NCBI RefSeq assembly: GCF_002159705.1
Contig: NZ_NFJD01000003.1
Span: 62,001-126,000 of the forward strand
Length of the DNA stretch: 64,000 bases
DNA from: Elusimicrobium sp. An273
GTDB lineage: Bacteria; Elusimicrobiota; Elusimicrobia; Elusimicrobiales; Elusimicrobiaceae
Reading direction: 5' to 3'
Shown here: positions 34,702-43,690 of the stretch, piece by piece
How the letters are laid out: each line of letters opens with the position of its first letter
How positions within the stretch are numbered: the stretch's first letter is position 1
Notes under the pieces: generated by a model
The model's input: the letters and a program-made list of their open reading frames with translations, nothing else
Told to the model about the DNA's origin: nothing
The model's database searches: none
Made by a program: the position numbers and the translations under genes

Positions 34702-34721
34702 ACCTTTTTCTTTGCAAAAAT

Positions 34722-34747
34722 GGGGCCCCTAACGGCCCCGTTTTTTT
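34722..34747 (+). terminator. Terminator of the OmpA lipoprotein gene
   Basis: Stem GGGGCC/GGCCCC (34722-34727 with 34734-34739), then G and seven T. Confidence 0.8.
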
Positions 34748-34854
34748 ATGTTTTTTGGGCAAAAATCAAAAAAGAATTTTTCTTATTTTCTCCGTCAAAA
34801 AAATACGTCAAAAAGAAGTGGAAAAAAAGACGGCAATTTGCTATCTTGTAATAT

Positions 34855-35700
34855 ATGCAAATACTGGGACACGACGGCCTGAAGGCGCTGATTAAATTAT
34901 TGGAAACCGAGTCGGATGCATACGGCCCGGTGCTTAAAAGCGCCCTGGCCGACGCCATAAAAGCCAATCCCGCCCAGGTACAACAGGTGATGGAAGAAGA
35001 ATTTAAAACCTCCGCTCCGCGCGCCGTTTTAAACACGCTGGAAGAAATCTGCTGGGAAGATCTTTCCGCCGCGCTGGCCCGTTTTTCCGCCAAGATTAAC
35101 CCGGATTTGGAAGAAGGCTTGGCCTTGCTTTCCAAATTTACTTCTCCCACCACCGCCCGCGGCGACGTGTCCGCCCCGTTGGACAAAATGGCCGCTTCTC
35201 TGCGCCCGGTGCTCTTAAACGCCAAAAATTATACGGAGATCGCCGTCGTCCTGGGGCATTACATTTTTCAAACAGAAGGCTTTACCCCGCTGCAAACCAA
35301 TACCGATATCAAAGACATTTCTTTTGCGCGCTTCCTGCGCAAAAAAAGAGGGTCCAGCCTCTGCGTGGCCTGTTTGTACGCCTGCCTGGGGCAGCGGTAC
35401 GGGATGGACGTTTCCCTGGTGGACTTGGCCGGGCGCGTGTTGGTGCATGTGCGCGACTTTGCCCATTTGCAGTCTTTGTTTGTAGACCCGCTGGATAACG
35501 GCAAAATCTTAACGGAAGCCGACTGCCGCCGCTACATCCGCTCCCGCCAGATTGCGTGGAATGACGACTTTTTTACTCCGCTCTCTTCCCGCCAAATCAT
35601 CCGCCGGTTTATTGCCAATATGATTTACATCCTCAATAAACTGCGCGACGAACGGCGCTTGAAATACCTGCGCAACTATTTGGAAATTATAAAAAACTGA
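34855..35700 (+). CDS. SirB1/transglutaminase-like (DUF) family protein
   Basis: Cytoplasmic protein of 281 residues. The C-terminal half matches the SirB1 transglutaminase-like family: EGFTPLQTNTDIKDISF, a FLRKKRGSSLCVACLYACL region, LAGRVLVHV, and SLFVDPLDNGKIL. The Cys in SSLCVAC sits where a papain-like nucleophile could lie, but activity has never been settled for the family. The N-terminus is helical and HEAT-like. There is no ribosome binding site; TATCTT stands seven bases before the ATG. Gap of 15 bp to the NfeD gene suggests an operon with NfeD and SPFH. Confidence 0.72.
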   Translation: MQILGHDGLKALIKLLETESDAYGPVLKSALADAIKANPAQVQQVMEEEFKTSAPRAVLNTLEEICWEDLSAALARFSAKINPDLEEGLALLSKFTSPTTARGDVSAPLDKMAASLRPVLLNAKNYTEIAVVLGHYIFQTEGFTPLQTNTDIKDISFARFLRKKRGSSLCVACLYACLGQRYGMDVSLVDLAGRVLVHVRDFAHLQSLFVDPLDNGKILTEADCRRYIRSRQIAWNDDFFTPLSSRQIIRRFIANMIYILNKLRDERRLKYLRNYLEIIKN

Positions 35701-35715
35701 CCGCTGGGAGGTTCC

Positions 35716-36141
35716 ATGAACTATTATGTATGGTTGATTTTGGCCGTAGGCTGTTTTGTGGGCGAATTATTTACGATGGAATTTTCGCTGGCTTGCTTGG
35801 GGCTGGGGCTGGCGGGCGCTGCGCTGGCCGCCTGGCTGGGAGCCGGCCTTTGGCTGCAAGCCGGCGTGTTTGCCGGGGTGGCGGCCGCGGCGTGGCTGGG
35901 CATACGCCCGTTGGCAAAGCGGCACTTCTACCGCAATGCGCCCCGCGTAAAAACACCCGCCGAAGAAGTAATCGGAAAAACCGCCGTAACGGAAACGGAA
36001 GTCGGCCCGCTTCTTAACAACGGGCGCGTGAAAGTAGCCGGCGAAAGCTGGAAAGCCACCGCCCTGCAGACGTTAAGCGCCGGGACGGAATGCGTGGTAG
36101 AAAAGTTGGACGGCGTGACCTTAACCGTACGCCCCAAATAA
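35716..36141 (+). CDS. NfeD-like membrane protein
   Basis: Short NfeD-family protein, 141 residues: two to three membrane segments in the first 75 residues (Ala/Gly/Leu/Trp-rich) followed by a C-terminal OB-fold-like beta barrel (GKTAVTETEVGPLLNNGRVKV). NfeD proteins are partners of SPFH/stomatin proteins, and here the SPFH gene follows after 19 bp. GGGAGG site. Confidence 0.85.
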   Translation: MNYYVWLILAVGCFVGELFTMEFSLACLGLGLAGAALAAWLGAGLWLQAGVFAGVAAAAWLGIRPLAKRHFYRNAPRVKTPAEEVIGKTAVTETEVGPLLNNGRVKVAGESWKATALQTLSAGTECVVEKLDGVTLTVRPK

Positions 36142-36160
36142 AATTCATCAGGAGAGAGAC

Positions 36161-37174
36161 ATGCAAATCAACGACTTAGGAGTAGTCTTATTGCTGGCCT
36201 TGATTGTTTTTATCATTGTGATCATCACCAAAGGGATTGTCATCGTCAAACAAGCGCAAGTGATAATTATCGAACGCTTTGGAAAATACCTGCAAATTCT
36301 TACCCCGGGTATTAACTGGATTATCCCGATTATGGACAAGCCCCATTTGATGGAATGGCGCGAAAACCGGGACTATATGGACGGCTCTGGCCGGGTGCGC
36401 TCTGTGCCGATTACCGAAATGCGCAACGTAATTGACATGCGCGAAACCGTCTACGATTTGCCCCGCCAAAGCGTGATTACCAAAGACAACGTGGGCATTG
36501 AAATCAACGCGCTGCTATATTTCCAAATTACAGATCCCATCAACGCGGCCTACAAAGTGGAATCGCTGCCCACCGCCATTGAAAAGCTGACGCAGACCAC
36601 CTTAAGAAATATCATCGGCGAAATGGATTTAGACCAAACGCTCACTTCGCGTGAAATTATCAAAAGCAAGCTGCAGGTCATCTTGGATGAAGCCACCAAC
36701 AAATGGGGCGTGAAAGTAAACCGCGTAGAACTGCAGGACATTATCCCCCCCGCCGCCATCCGCGAAGCCATGGAAAAGCAAATGAAGGCCGAACGCGACC
36801 GCCGCGCCATGGTAACGGAAGCGGAAGGGACGAAAACCGCCCAAATTTTGAAGGCGGAAGCCGTGCGGGAATCCGAAATCAAAAAGGCGGAAGGGATGAA
36901 GCAGGCCGCCATTTTGGAAGCGGAAGGGATATCGGAAGCGAAAATCAAAGTGGCCCAGGCCGAGGCCGAAGCCGTCAAAATTGTGGCTTCCACCGTGGCC
37001 CAATCCTCCAACCCTGCCAGCTATATGATTTCGCTTAAATACATTGAGGCGTTAACCAAAATGACGGAAGGCAAAGACAACAAAATCATCTATATGCCTT
37101 ATGAAGCTTCCAATGTTTTGGGCGCCGTGGCCGCCATTAAGGACTTAACCGGAGGCGTGCCTGCTGCCAAGTAA
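36161..37174 (+). CDS. SPFH/Band 7 (stomatin/QmcA-like) protein
   Basis: Membrane-anchored SPFH protein of 337 residues. One N-terminal membrane helix (VLLLALIVFIIVIITKGIVI), then the Band 7 domain (QVIIIERFGKYLQILTPGI, TKDNVGIEINALLYFQI, LRNIIGEMDLDQTLTSRE) and a long Ala/Glu/Lys coiled coil (about 210-275). Forms membrane microdomain rings that guard protein quality, often with NfeD. GGAGAG site. It ends an operon with SirB1-like and NfeD genes. Confidence 0.9.
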   Translation: MQINDLGVVLLLALIVFIIVIITKGIVIVKQAQVIIIERFGKYLQILTPGINWIIPIMDKPHLMEWRENRDYMDGSGRVRSVPITEMRNVIDMRETVYDLPRQSVITKDNVGIEINALLYFQITDPINAAYKVESLPTAIEKLTQTTLRNIIGEMDLDQTLTSREIIKSKLQVILDEATNKWGVKVNRVELQDIIPPAAIREAMEKQMKAERDRRAMVTEAEGTKTAQILKAEAVRESEIKKAEGMKQAAILEAEGISEAKIKVAQAEAEAVKIVASTVAQSSNPASYMISLKYIEALTKMTEGKDNKIIYMPYEASNVLGAVAAIKDLTGGVPAAK

Positions 37175-37194
37175 ACTTTGCTTGCAAAATACAA

Positions 37195-37256
37195 TCCCCC
37201 GAGGGATCCCTCGGGGGAATTTATTTAAAAGGCCCGCCTGTTAAGCGGGCCTTTTA
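37195..37256. terminator. Double hairpin terminator between the SPFH gene and the converging gene
   Basis: A 24-base perfect palindrome (37195-37218) is followed by a stem AAAAGGCCCGC/GCGGGCCTTTT (37227-37237 with 37245-37255), which works in both directions. Confidence 0.75.
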
Positions 37257-38453
37257 TTATTTGCTTTTTAATAAATACGAGCTATACTTATTATCGCTTA
37301 CACACGTTGCATTTCCCCCAGAGGACCCTTCAGGATAGTGTTTCTGCGCTTTAAAACTCGTTCTGCCATAGGAAATGGTATAGTGAACACCCTTTCCTTG
37401 GAAAGTAGCCTCGGCATCGGACAAGCAGACGTTAAACGTATACGGGTGTCCCAAATCCCAATCACCATTATTTAACCAGCTGTTATATGCGCTTTTCAAC
37501 CCGCCAAAAAATTTTGCAATTTGAGAAGATTTAGGCACATAATACTTCCAACGCTGACTTTGGGAAAGGCTGCTGTTGCTAGAAGACAACGCATAACGTA
37601 TATCAGCCCCTCCTCCATAAGGAATATTTGCTTTGCAGGGGAAAATGACTCTCTGATAAGATCCGCAAGGCATTGTATACGGATCACAACCATCCCCCAC
37701 TTGATACAGATGAATCGTTCCAAAAGACATATCGAGCATACTGCTTGTGGTTCCACTTCCATCCAGCCAAATATCCAAACACGTCTGACTGGGCGTTCCC
37801 GTGTATTTAACCAAAGGGTTGCTATCGCAGGTATCCCCGCTATCTAGGCCAGACGGGTGTTCAAAACGCCCGGTATCGGGATTATAACGCACCATATATG
37901 TAGTTTCATCGATATCTTCCGCTTCAGAAATTTTATAATCGCAAGTATATGAGTTATTCCACTCCATATTTTCCTTGCTGCCCGTGCCGGAAGTTTCCAC
38001 CTGGCCTGGAATAGAAAGGGCATCCGCTTTGGCCCCCAGCACTTCGGAAGAATCCAAATACAGCGTGTCCGTTACATTGCTCTTAGCCATTACGGCGTCT
38101 TCCAGCGTCACTTCGTTTGCCATCAATCGGCCGCCCTCTAAGGTAGCTCCGCTGGCTACTTGCATCGTACCTGACACCCGATATTCCGGCACCGTGCCGC
38201 CCAGGGTAGCTCCGTTTTGTAAATGCATGGTGTAAATATAGGCGTTCGCTCCGGACAGGGTAACAAGCCCCGTAGAAATACGTCTATTGCAAAAATTAAC
38301 CAAAGGAGCACTTACCGTAGCGGTAGGATCCGCCGTTTCCAAGGAGGCAAAAGTTCCCACGGGAGAAGCCAAAGTAGTAACGAACTGAAGGCTCTCTGCC
38401 CGGCACAAGTTGCCAAACAGCAAAACCGTCGTCAATAAGAAAAACTTTTTCAT
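37257..38453 (-). CDS. Large exported protein of unknown function
   Basis: Not recognised. The ATG at 38453 follows GAGAGGAAA and gives 398 residues with a signal peptide (MKKFFLLTTVLLFGNLCRAE). Residues about 60-140 have the short Thr/Val/Gly-rich periodic strands (NGATLGGTV, SGATLEGGRLMAN) of a beta-solenoid; the rest is Ser/Tyr/Gly-rich with about ten cysteines, suggesting disulfides. Codon use is more AT-rich than in neighbours. Could be a surface or pilus-associated protein; this is a guess from the adjacent pilin gene. Confidence 0.65.
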   Translation of the reverse strand: MKKFFLLTTVLLFGNLCRAESLQFVTTLASPVGTFASLETADPTATVSAPLVNFCNRRISTGLVTLSGANAYIYTMHLQNGATLGGTVPEYRVSGTMQVASGATLEGGRLMANEVTLEDAVMAKSNVTDTLYLDSSEVLGAKADALSIPGQVETSGTGSKENMEWNNSYTCDYKISEAEDIDETTYMVRYNPDTGRFEHPSGLDSGDTCDSNPLVKYTGTPSQTCLDIWLDGSGTTSSMLDMSFGTIHLYQVGDGCDPYTMPCGSYQRVIFPCKANIPYGGGADIRYALSSSNSSLSQSQRWKYYVPKSSQIAKFFGGLKSAYNSWLNNGDWDLGHPYTFNVCLSDAEATFQGKGVHYTISYGRTSFKAQKHYPEGSSGGNATCVSDNKYSSYLLKSK

Positions 38454-38544
38454 AATTTCCTCTCTTAATTTTTTCTGCAAAACAGCCTATCTTATATAGT
38501 ATGCAGATAAAAGCAAAGAAAATCAACCTCTTTGTCCGGCCGAT

Positions 38545-39069
38545 TTAAAAAGGGGTTACGCCCTCTTTATACAAATCCAGCGATTTGCAAATTTCAATGC
38601 TGCTTTCATTCGGGCCCGTACACGCCAACGAGGCGCCTTTTCCGCCCGTGCCGCGCACATAGGGATTCCAAATTCTATACTGGTATTTTTGTCCGCCCAA
38701 ACGTCTGGCTACCACGCCGGGGCAATCCGTTCCCGGGATAATGGCATTGCTGGCCGAGTGAATAATAAATTCAAAATCCTTGGTTTCAATGGTAGACTCA
38801 TCCGCGCTTAAATGGCCGGGAAACGAAATGGCCAATTTTTTAAAAGAGCGCGGGCAGGCATTAAGCCCCGTTCTTCCGGCCGCATAGGCGTAGACGGCGT
38901 CGTTAAGCGCCTTAATTCCCGCCATAGCCTCCACCGCGCGGGCGCGCTCAATAGAGCGCGTATAGTTCGGCAAGGCTACCGCCATCAGCACGCCGATAAT
39001 CAGCACGACGGTTAACAACTCGATTAACGTAAACCCTTTTTGAAAAAGATGCTTTTCCGGTTTTTTCAT
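38545..39069 (-). CDS. Type IV pilin-like protein (pilin 2)
   Basis: Pilin or pseudopilin of 174 residues. GGGAGG precedes the ATG at 39069. Leader of 12 residues ends KG before FTLIELLTVVLIIGVLMAVA (Glu+5). Four cysteines in the C-terminal part (NACPRS, TDCPG, LACTG, IEICKS). The last pair before the C-terminus resembles the D-region disulfide. Lies just upstream of the exported 398-residue protein in the same direction (91 bp gap). Confidence 0.87.
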   Translation of the reverse strand: MKKPEKHLFQKGFTLIELLTVVLIIGVLMAVALPNYTRSIERARAVEAMAGIKALNDAVYAYAAGRTGLNACPRSFKKLAISFPGHLSADESTIETKDFEFIIHSASNAIIPGTDCPGVVARRLGGQKYQYRIWNPYVRGTGGKGASLACTGPNESSIEICKSLDLYKEGVTPF

Positions 39070-39104
39070 ACATCCTCCCTTGGAAGTATTTTAGCAAAAT
39101 CAGT

Positions 39105-40334
39105 TTAAAACGTCAGATGGGCAATCCGGCTGGCCGCCGCCTGCGTCAGTTCGGGCGTATTAAAAGCCGTCAAACGGAAATACCCTTCCCCGCATGCGCC
39201 AAAGCCTACGCCCGGCGTACCCACTACGCGGGCTTTGCTTAAAAGCCGGTCAAAAAACGTCCAAGAGTCAATGCCGTTAGGCGTTTTCAGCCAAATATAC
39301 GGGGCGTTTACGCCGCCAAAGGCCTGTAACCCGGCCGCCTGCAAGGCCTGCAAAATGACTTGGGCGTTTTTCTGGTACACTTCAATTACACTGCGGATTT
39401 GGGCCTGTCCCATCGGGGTAAACACGGCTTGCGCCGCGCGCTGGACGATGTAGGGCACGCCGTTAAACTTGGTGGTCTGCCGGCGCAGCCACAGCGCATT
39501 TAGCGCGTGCGGTTTACCCGCCCGGTCGTATACCTGCAGGGCTTTGGGCACCACCGTATAAGCACAGCGCGTGCCGGTAAACCCGGCCGTTTTGGAGAAC
39601 GAGCGGAACTCCACCGCCACTTTTTGCGCGCCGGGGATTTCGTAAATGGAATGGGGCACGTCCGGCTGGGTAATAAAGGCTTCGTAGGCCGAATCGTACA
39701 AAATAACGCTGTTGTGCTGGGCGGCCCAGTCCACCCATTTTTTCAGTTCGCTGCGCGTCATGGCCGCGCCGGTAGGGTTGTTGGGAGAACATAAATACAC
39801 CAAATCCACCCGTTCCCGGGGCAAATCGGGGATAAAGCCGTTCTCTTCCGTACACGGCAAGTACACAATTCCACCAAAGCGTCCGTTTTCAAAATTGCCC
39901 GTGCGGCCCGCCATTACGTTGGTATCCAAATACACGGGGTACACCGGATCCTGCAAAGCGACTTTGCAGGACACGTCAAATAATTCCTGAAAGTTGGCCA
40001 CATCGCTTTTGGCGCCGTCGCTGACGAAAATTTCATCGGCTTCCAGCGCGATGTTTCTGTCCAGATAATCGTGTTTCAAAATGGCTTCCCGCAAGAATGC
40101 ATATCCCTGCTCCGGCCCGTACCCGCGGAACGTTTCGGCACGGCCCATTTCATCCGACGCTTTATGCAGCGCCTCCACCACCGCCGGCACCAGCGGGCGG
40201 GAAACGTCCCCAATCCCCAGGCGGATAATGTCTTCGTTGGGGTGTTCCTGCTGGTACGCGGCCACTTTTTTGGCAATGGTGGAAAAGAGATAACTGCCGG
40301 GCAGTTTTAGATAATTTTCATTTAAAAGGATCAT
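39105..40334 (-). CDS. dapL: LL-diaminopimelate aminotransferase
   Basis: Makes LL-diaminopimelate directly from tetrahydrodipicolinate and glutamate, skipping the succinylase or acetylase steps. 409 residues, class I PLP fold. DapL hallmarks: [58 protein letters not shown], and the PLP lysine in [13 protein letters not shown]. The start overlaps the dapF stop by four bases. Confidence 0.95.
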   Translation of the reverse strand: MILLNENYLKLPGSYLFSTIAKKVAAYQQEHPNEDIIRLGIGDVSRPLVPAVVEALHKASDEMGRAETFRGYGPEQGYAFLREAILKHDYLDRNIALEADEIFVSDGAKSDVANFQELFDVSCKVALQDPVYPVYLDTNVMAGRTGNFENGRFGGIVYLPCTEENGFIPDLPRERVDLVYLCSPNNPTGAAMTRSELKKWVDWAAQHNSVILYDSAYEAFITQPDVPHSIYEIPGAQKVAVEFRSFSKTAGFTGTRCAYTVVPKALQVYDRAGKPHALNALWLRRQTTKFNGVPYIVQRAAQAVFTPMGQAQIRSVIEVYQKNAQVILQALQAAGLQAFGGVNAPYIWLKTPNGIDSWTFFDRLLSKARVVGTPGVGFGACGEGYFRLTAFNTPELTQAAASRIAHLTF

Positions 40335-41167
40335 TTGTCCCCCTTATACTCTCCGGTAAATACTTCGGTGGCGGGGCCGGTCATAAAGATATTTTTCCCG
40401 GCCGGCCATTCAATCAGCAATTCGCCGCCGTCAAGTTTGACGGTCACATAGTCGTTGGTTTTATGATTTAAAATACACGCCGCCACCGCCGCACAGGCGC
40501 CCGTGCCGCAGGCTTGCGTCACCCCGGCGCCGCGTTCCCACACGCGCATGCGAATGGTGGCGTTGTTGAGAATCTGCACAAATTCCACATTGGTTTTGCG
40601 CGGGAAAGCTTCGTTCGTTTCCAACGCGGGGCCCCACACTTCCAGCGGGATTTTTTCGGCATTTTCCACAAAAATCACAAAATGCGGATTTCCCATGGAA
40701 ACCGCCGTGCCGCAAAATTCCGTCCCGCACGCGCGCAGCGCTACGTTGACGGCCCGCTCGTGCGCAAGGCCCGTCATCGGGATTTCCCCCCGCGTCAGGC
40801 GCGGCATGCCCATATCCACCCGCACCCGGGAGGAAGCCTCATCCATAATTTCGGTATGAATCAGCCCCGCCAGCGTTTCTAAGGTGATTTGCCGCTTGGG
40901 CACAATGCCCCGGCGATAGAGGTGCAGCGCCACACAGCGCGAGGCGTTGCCGCACATTTCGGCCTCACTGCCGTCGGAATTAATAATTTGCATGCGCATA
41001 TCGGCCTTTTCAGAAGGAAGCAACAGCACCAGTCCGTCCGCCCCCACGCCAAAATGGCGGTTGCACATGCGAAGGGCCAGCTCCCCGGGGTGCTGCACCC
41101 CGCGGGCCGTTTCGCCGTCCAAAACAATAAAATCGTTTCCCAGTCCGGTATATTTAGTAAATTGCAT
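40331..41167 (-). CDS. dapF: Diaminopimelate epimerase
   Basis: Converts LL- to meso-diaminopimelate for peptidoglycan and lysine. 278 residues. The two catalytic cysteines are in EMCGNASRC and [11 protein letters not shown]; substrate motifs [11 protein letters not shown] and [10 protein letters not shown] are present. It is the first gene of the dapF-dapL pair. No ribosome binding site; TAAAAT lies exactly six bases before the ATG on the minus strand. Confidence 0.95.
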   Translation of the reverse strand: MQFTKYTGLGNDFIVLDGETARGVQHPGELALRMCNRHFGVGADGLVLLLPSEKADMRMQIINSDGSEAEMCGNASRCVALHLYRRGIVPKRQITLETLAGLIHTEIMDEASSRVRVDMGMPRLTRGEIPMTGLAHERAVNVALRACGTEFCGTAVSMGNPHFVIFVENAEKIPLEVWGPALETNEAFPRKTNVEFVQILNNATIRMRVWERGAGVTQACGTGACAAVAACILNHKTNDYVTVKLDGGELLIEWPAGKNIFMTGPATEVFTGEYKGDK

Positions 41168-41179
41168 ATGTTTATTTTA
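41168..41179 (-). promoter_or_regulatory. -10 box six bases before dapF (leaderless pattern)
   Basis: On the minus strand TAAAAT (41179-41174), AAACAT, ATG at 41167; the same AAACAT spacer is found before the gene at 30080. Confidence 0.45.
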
Positions 41180-41241
41180 TAAAAAAACGGGGCTTCAATT
41201 TGATAAGATATTTTTATCTTAACCGAAGGGGTACAGAATTT

Positions 41242-41784
41242 ATGGAATTAATGGATGTTATTAAAGCGCGCCGCAGCGTGCGCAAATATCAGGATAAACC
41301 CGTAGAGCGGGAAAAAATAAACGCCTGCCTGGAAGCGGCCCGGCTGGCGCCGTCGGCCTGCAATTCGCAGCCGTGGCATTATATTGTGATTGACGACCCG
41401 AAAGTAAAAGAAGCCTTCTGCAAAGAAGCGTTTTCCGGCGTATATGCAATGACGAAATTTGCCGAAAAAGCCCCCGTGCTCATTGCCGCAGTGTCGGACA
41501 AAGGCTCTTTTACCAGCCGGCTGGGCAATTTCTTCCGCCGAACGGAATTTTACTTGGTAGACCAAGGCATCTCCGGCGAGCATTTGGTGCTGCGCGCGCA
41601 GGATTTGGGGTTGGGAACCTGCTGGATCGGCTGGTTAAATTCCGACAAGGCGGAAAAATTTTTCCACCTGCCCAAAGGCAAAAAAATCGAACACTTGATT
41701 GCCCTGGGATACCCCGCCGAAGAACCGGCCCCGCGCCCGCGCGAAACGCTGGAGCATATTGTCAGCTATAACGAATACAAATAA
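41242..41784 (+). CDS. Nitroreductase-family protein
   Basis: FMN-dependent nitroreductase fold, 180 residues from the ATG at 41242 (AAGGGG upstream); a longer reading from 41200 is not supported. Motifs: IKARRSVRKYQDKPV with the FMN-binding Arg-Arg-Ser, SACNSQPWHYIVI, and GLGTCWIGWLN near the C-terminus followed by LIALGYP. Substrate unknown. Monocistronic with a bidirectional terminator. Confidence 0.87.
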   Translation: MELMDVIKARRSVRKYQDKPVEREKINACLEAARLAPSACNSQPWHYIVIDDPKVKEAFCKEAFSGVYAMTKFAEKAPVLIAAVSDKGSFTSRLGNFFRRTEFYLVDQGISGEHLVLRAQDLGLGTCWIGWLNSDKAEKFFHLPKGKKIEHLIALGYPAEEPAPRPRETLEHIVSYNEYK

Positions 41785-41795
41785 ACAAAATCCCG

Positions 41796-41828
41796 CAAAA
41801 AAGGCTCCTTCTAAGGAGCCTTTTTTAT
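41796..41828. terminator. Bidirectional terminator
   Basis: Long stem AAAAAAGGCTCCTT/AAGGAGCCTTTTTT between convergent genes. Confidence 0.85.
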
Positions 41829-43030
41829 TTTTCAAACTTTTCTTTAAACCACTTAATTACCCAATCGGGTTTGTAATCAATAATTTTTTTATTGTGCCGG
41901 GTATAGCTTTCCGGCGGGGCAAAAAGTTGTTTTTCCCGCGGCAAATGCGGATAGATATAGTTGGTAACCACCTCTATATTGGGATACCACAAATTGTGCA
42001 CCTTTTTGTCTATCCAGTGCTGCAGGCCCAAGTTGGGCAGCTGCATCCCCGCGGAAGCCGCCCAAAATACGGAATTGACCGCAATCACGTACAGCGGAAA
42101 CTCGCCCTTGAGAATAGACAAGAACTGCCACGTCTGGTTAATGGCCAGTTTCTTAATATCAATTTCCAAATAGTCCGGGTTGTCCGTGGGGCCGCCTTTG
42201 GTAACACTCATGACGAAATAGCCTTCTTGAATAAGCCCCTGTGCCAAGGCCTTCATATGCGGATACGCGTAATTAGACCCGCGGGAATCCAACTGCAAAA
42301 ACACAATACCTTTCTTGCCCTGCGCCCCGCGGCGCGCCCGGGCCAAATAATCCGCCACCGCCGGGGCAATGTCCTTGGCAAAATACATCACGGGCGCCGG
42401 CACCCGTTCGGGCACAGGCAGGGAAAACGTCTCAAACAAATTGGTGACGCGGTGTCCGACGTGCACGCCGTAATCGTAATAAACGGGAACGGCCAAAAAG
42501 CCTTCCGGAATGTCTTTAAAGGCATCCGAATAATCGTAATTTTTCCAAATCAGCGGGTGCCGGGTGCCGTTAAAATAGAACACTTTTTCAAAGTTCGGGT
42601 TTTCCGCCAATAATTTGCCCACCAACGGGGAGTTGTTGCGGTCAAACTGGGCCCCCACATAGGCGTAAAACGGCAAACGCGGAAATTTTTGCTTTAAAGC
42701 GGCCAGCATGGGCGTGGTGTATAGGTAGTCGCCGATTCCCATAAAAAAAATCAATGCCACACCTTTTACGTTGGGGTTAGCCGCAAGGGCTTTTTGCAAA
42801 TCGTAATAGACGTGTTCGTGGCGGTAAAGCGGGCGGCAAATGCGGTACCAATTTTTGTCCATCGGCAGCGTTTCTTTTACGGATGCAACCGGTTGGTGTT
42901 TGCGGTCAAACTGATACCATACGGGAGTAGGGGTATGAATAAAAAAGAAAATTTTATGCCACAGCCAGCGCAACGTTTCGTACGCCACGCACAGCGGGCG
43001 GAAAGAATAAATCCAATGCTTTAGAGACAT
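41825..43030 (-). CDS. GT9-like (heptosyltransferase-type) protein
   Basis: Cytosolic or membrane-peripheral protein of 401 residues that resembles glycosyltransferase family 9 enzymes of lipopolysaccharide synthesis. Visible: ALIFFMGIGDYLYTTPMLAAL near residue 90 (the GDxxxTTP-type N-terminal loop), LQLDSRGSNYAYPHM in the middle, and a C-terminal VIAVNSVFWAASAGMQLP where GT9 has DSGxxHxAxAxG; the Asp/His of that motif are altered (NSVFW). Donor and acceptor unknown. The ATG at 43030 is preferred to 43123 because TATAAT ends six bases before it. Alone on its strand. Confidence 0.68.
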   Translation of the reverse strand: MSLKHWIYSFRPLCVAYETLRWLWHKIFFFIHTPTPVWYQFDRKHQPVASVKETLPMDKNWYRICRPLYRHEHVYYDLQKALAANPNVKGVALIFFMGIGDYLYTTPMLAALKQKFPRLPFYAYVGAQFDRNNSPLVGKLLAENPNFEKVFYFNGTRHPLIWKNYDYSDAFKDIPEGFLAVPVYYDYGVHVGHRVTNLFETFSLPVPERVPAPVMYFAKDIAPAVADYLARARRGAQGKKGIVFLQLDSRGSNYAYPHMKALAQGLIQEGYFVMSVTKGGPTDNPDYLEIDIKKLAINQTWQFLSILKGEFPLYVIAVNSVFWAASAGMQLPNLGLQHWIDKKVHNLWYPNIEVVTNYIYPHLPREKQLFAPPESYTRHNKKIIDYKPDWVIKWFKEKFEK

Positions 43031-43065
43031 AGATAAATTATATAAATTCGCACCGAAGGCGGCAA
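43031..43065 (-). promoter_or_regulatory. Promoter ending six bases before the GT9-like start codon
   Basis: Minus strand: TTGCCG (43065-43060), 17-bp spacer, TATAAT (43042-43037), TTATCT, ATG at 43030. No ribosome binding site, so a leaderless transcript is likely. Confidence 0.6.
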
Positions 43066-43082
43066 AAGAATTGATAAAAAAT

Positions 43083-43110
43083 AAAAACCCCGCTTGTTGG
43101 CAAGCGGGGT
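43083..43110 (-). terminator. Terminator of pilin 3
   Basis: Stem ACCCCGCTTG/CAAGCGGGGT (43087-43096 with 43101-43110), T tract in the minus direction. Confidence 0.8.
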
Positions 43111-43128
43111 AATGGGATGACAAAAGAA

Positions 43129-43581
43129 TTATTGATAGTTCTGCGTACCGGCAACGGGCTTGACGTTAATGGCCGTGAAGAAATCGTCGCACGAACCCCC
43201 TTGGCAGTTCCAGAAAATGGAACCGCTGGGCATATCCGATTCCGCCTCGTTTTTTACAAACACCCGGTAAGCCTCAAAATTGCCTTCTTTGTCCGCTACG
43301 GTAGCCGCGCAGTTGCGGGTTCCCAACTGGTTCACACCAAATATCCAGTTTTTGGTTTCGGCCGTTACTTTCACGTCCAAATCCGACAGGCTGGTCGGGC
43401 AGGTGCGGTAGGTGGTTGCATAAATGGCCGCTGCGTCCAAAATGTTTTTGGTAGTTACCACCGCTTCCGCCGCGCGGGCTCTTTCTACCGATTTTTCATA
43501 CTGCGGCAACGCCACAGACGACAAAATGCCAATAATCAACACCACAACCAGCAGTTCAATTAACGTAAAACCCTGTTTCAT
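43129..43581 (-). CDS. Type IV pilin-like protein (pilin 3)
   Basis: Pilin or pseudopilin, 150 residues. The ATG at 43581 follows AAGGAGAAG. Leader MKQG, then FTLIELLVVVLIIGILSSVA with Glu+5. Four later cysteines (RTCPTS, RNCAATV, WNCQGGSCDD); the CQGGSC pair near the end forms the likely disulfide loop. Standalone gene with terminator. Confidence 0.88.
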   Translation of the reverse strand: MKQGFTLIELLVVVLIIGILSSVALPQYEKSVERARAAEAVVTTKNILDAAAIYATTYRTCPTSLSDLDVKVTAETKNWIFGVNQLGTRNCAATVADKEGNFEAYRVFVKNEAESDMPSGSIFWNCQGGSCDDFFTAINVKPVAGTQNYQ

Positions 43582-43634
43582 CGTTCTTCTCCTTATCCAA
43601 TAAAATCTATTTAATAGTATAACAAAAATACCGC

Positions 43635-43667
43635 ACAAAACAACCGCCCCTCGTAACCGAAGGGCGG
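43635..43667 (-). terminator. Terminator of the DUF362 gene
   Basis: 10-bp stem with one mismatch (43644-43653 with 43658-43667) and a T-rich stretch in the minus direction. Confidence 0.65.
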
Positions 43668-43690
43668 CTGTATTTTGTCAGAAAGGCGGG

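Noticed and set aside
37195-37218. 24-base perfect palindrome as an operator
   Set aside because: It lies between converging gene ends and beside a second hairpin, so transcription termination is the better explanation.
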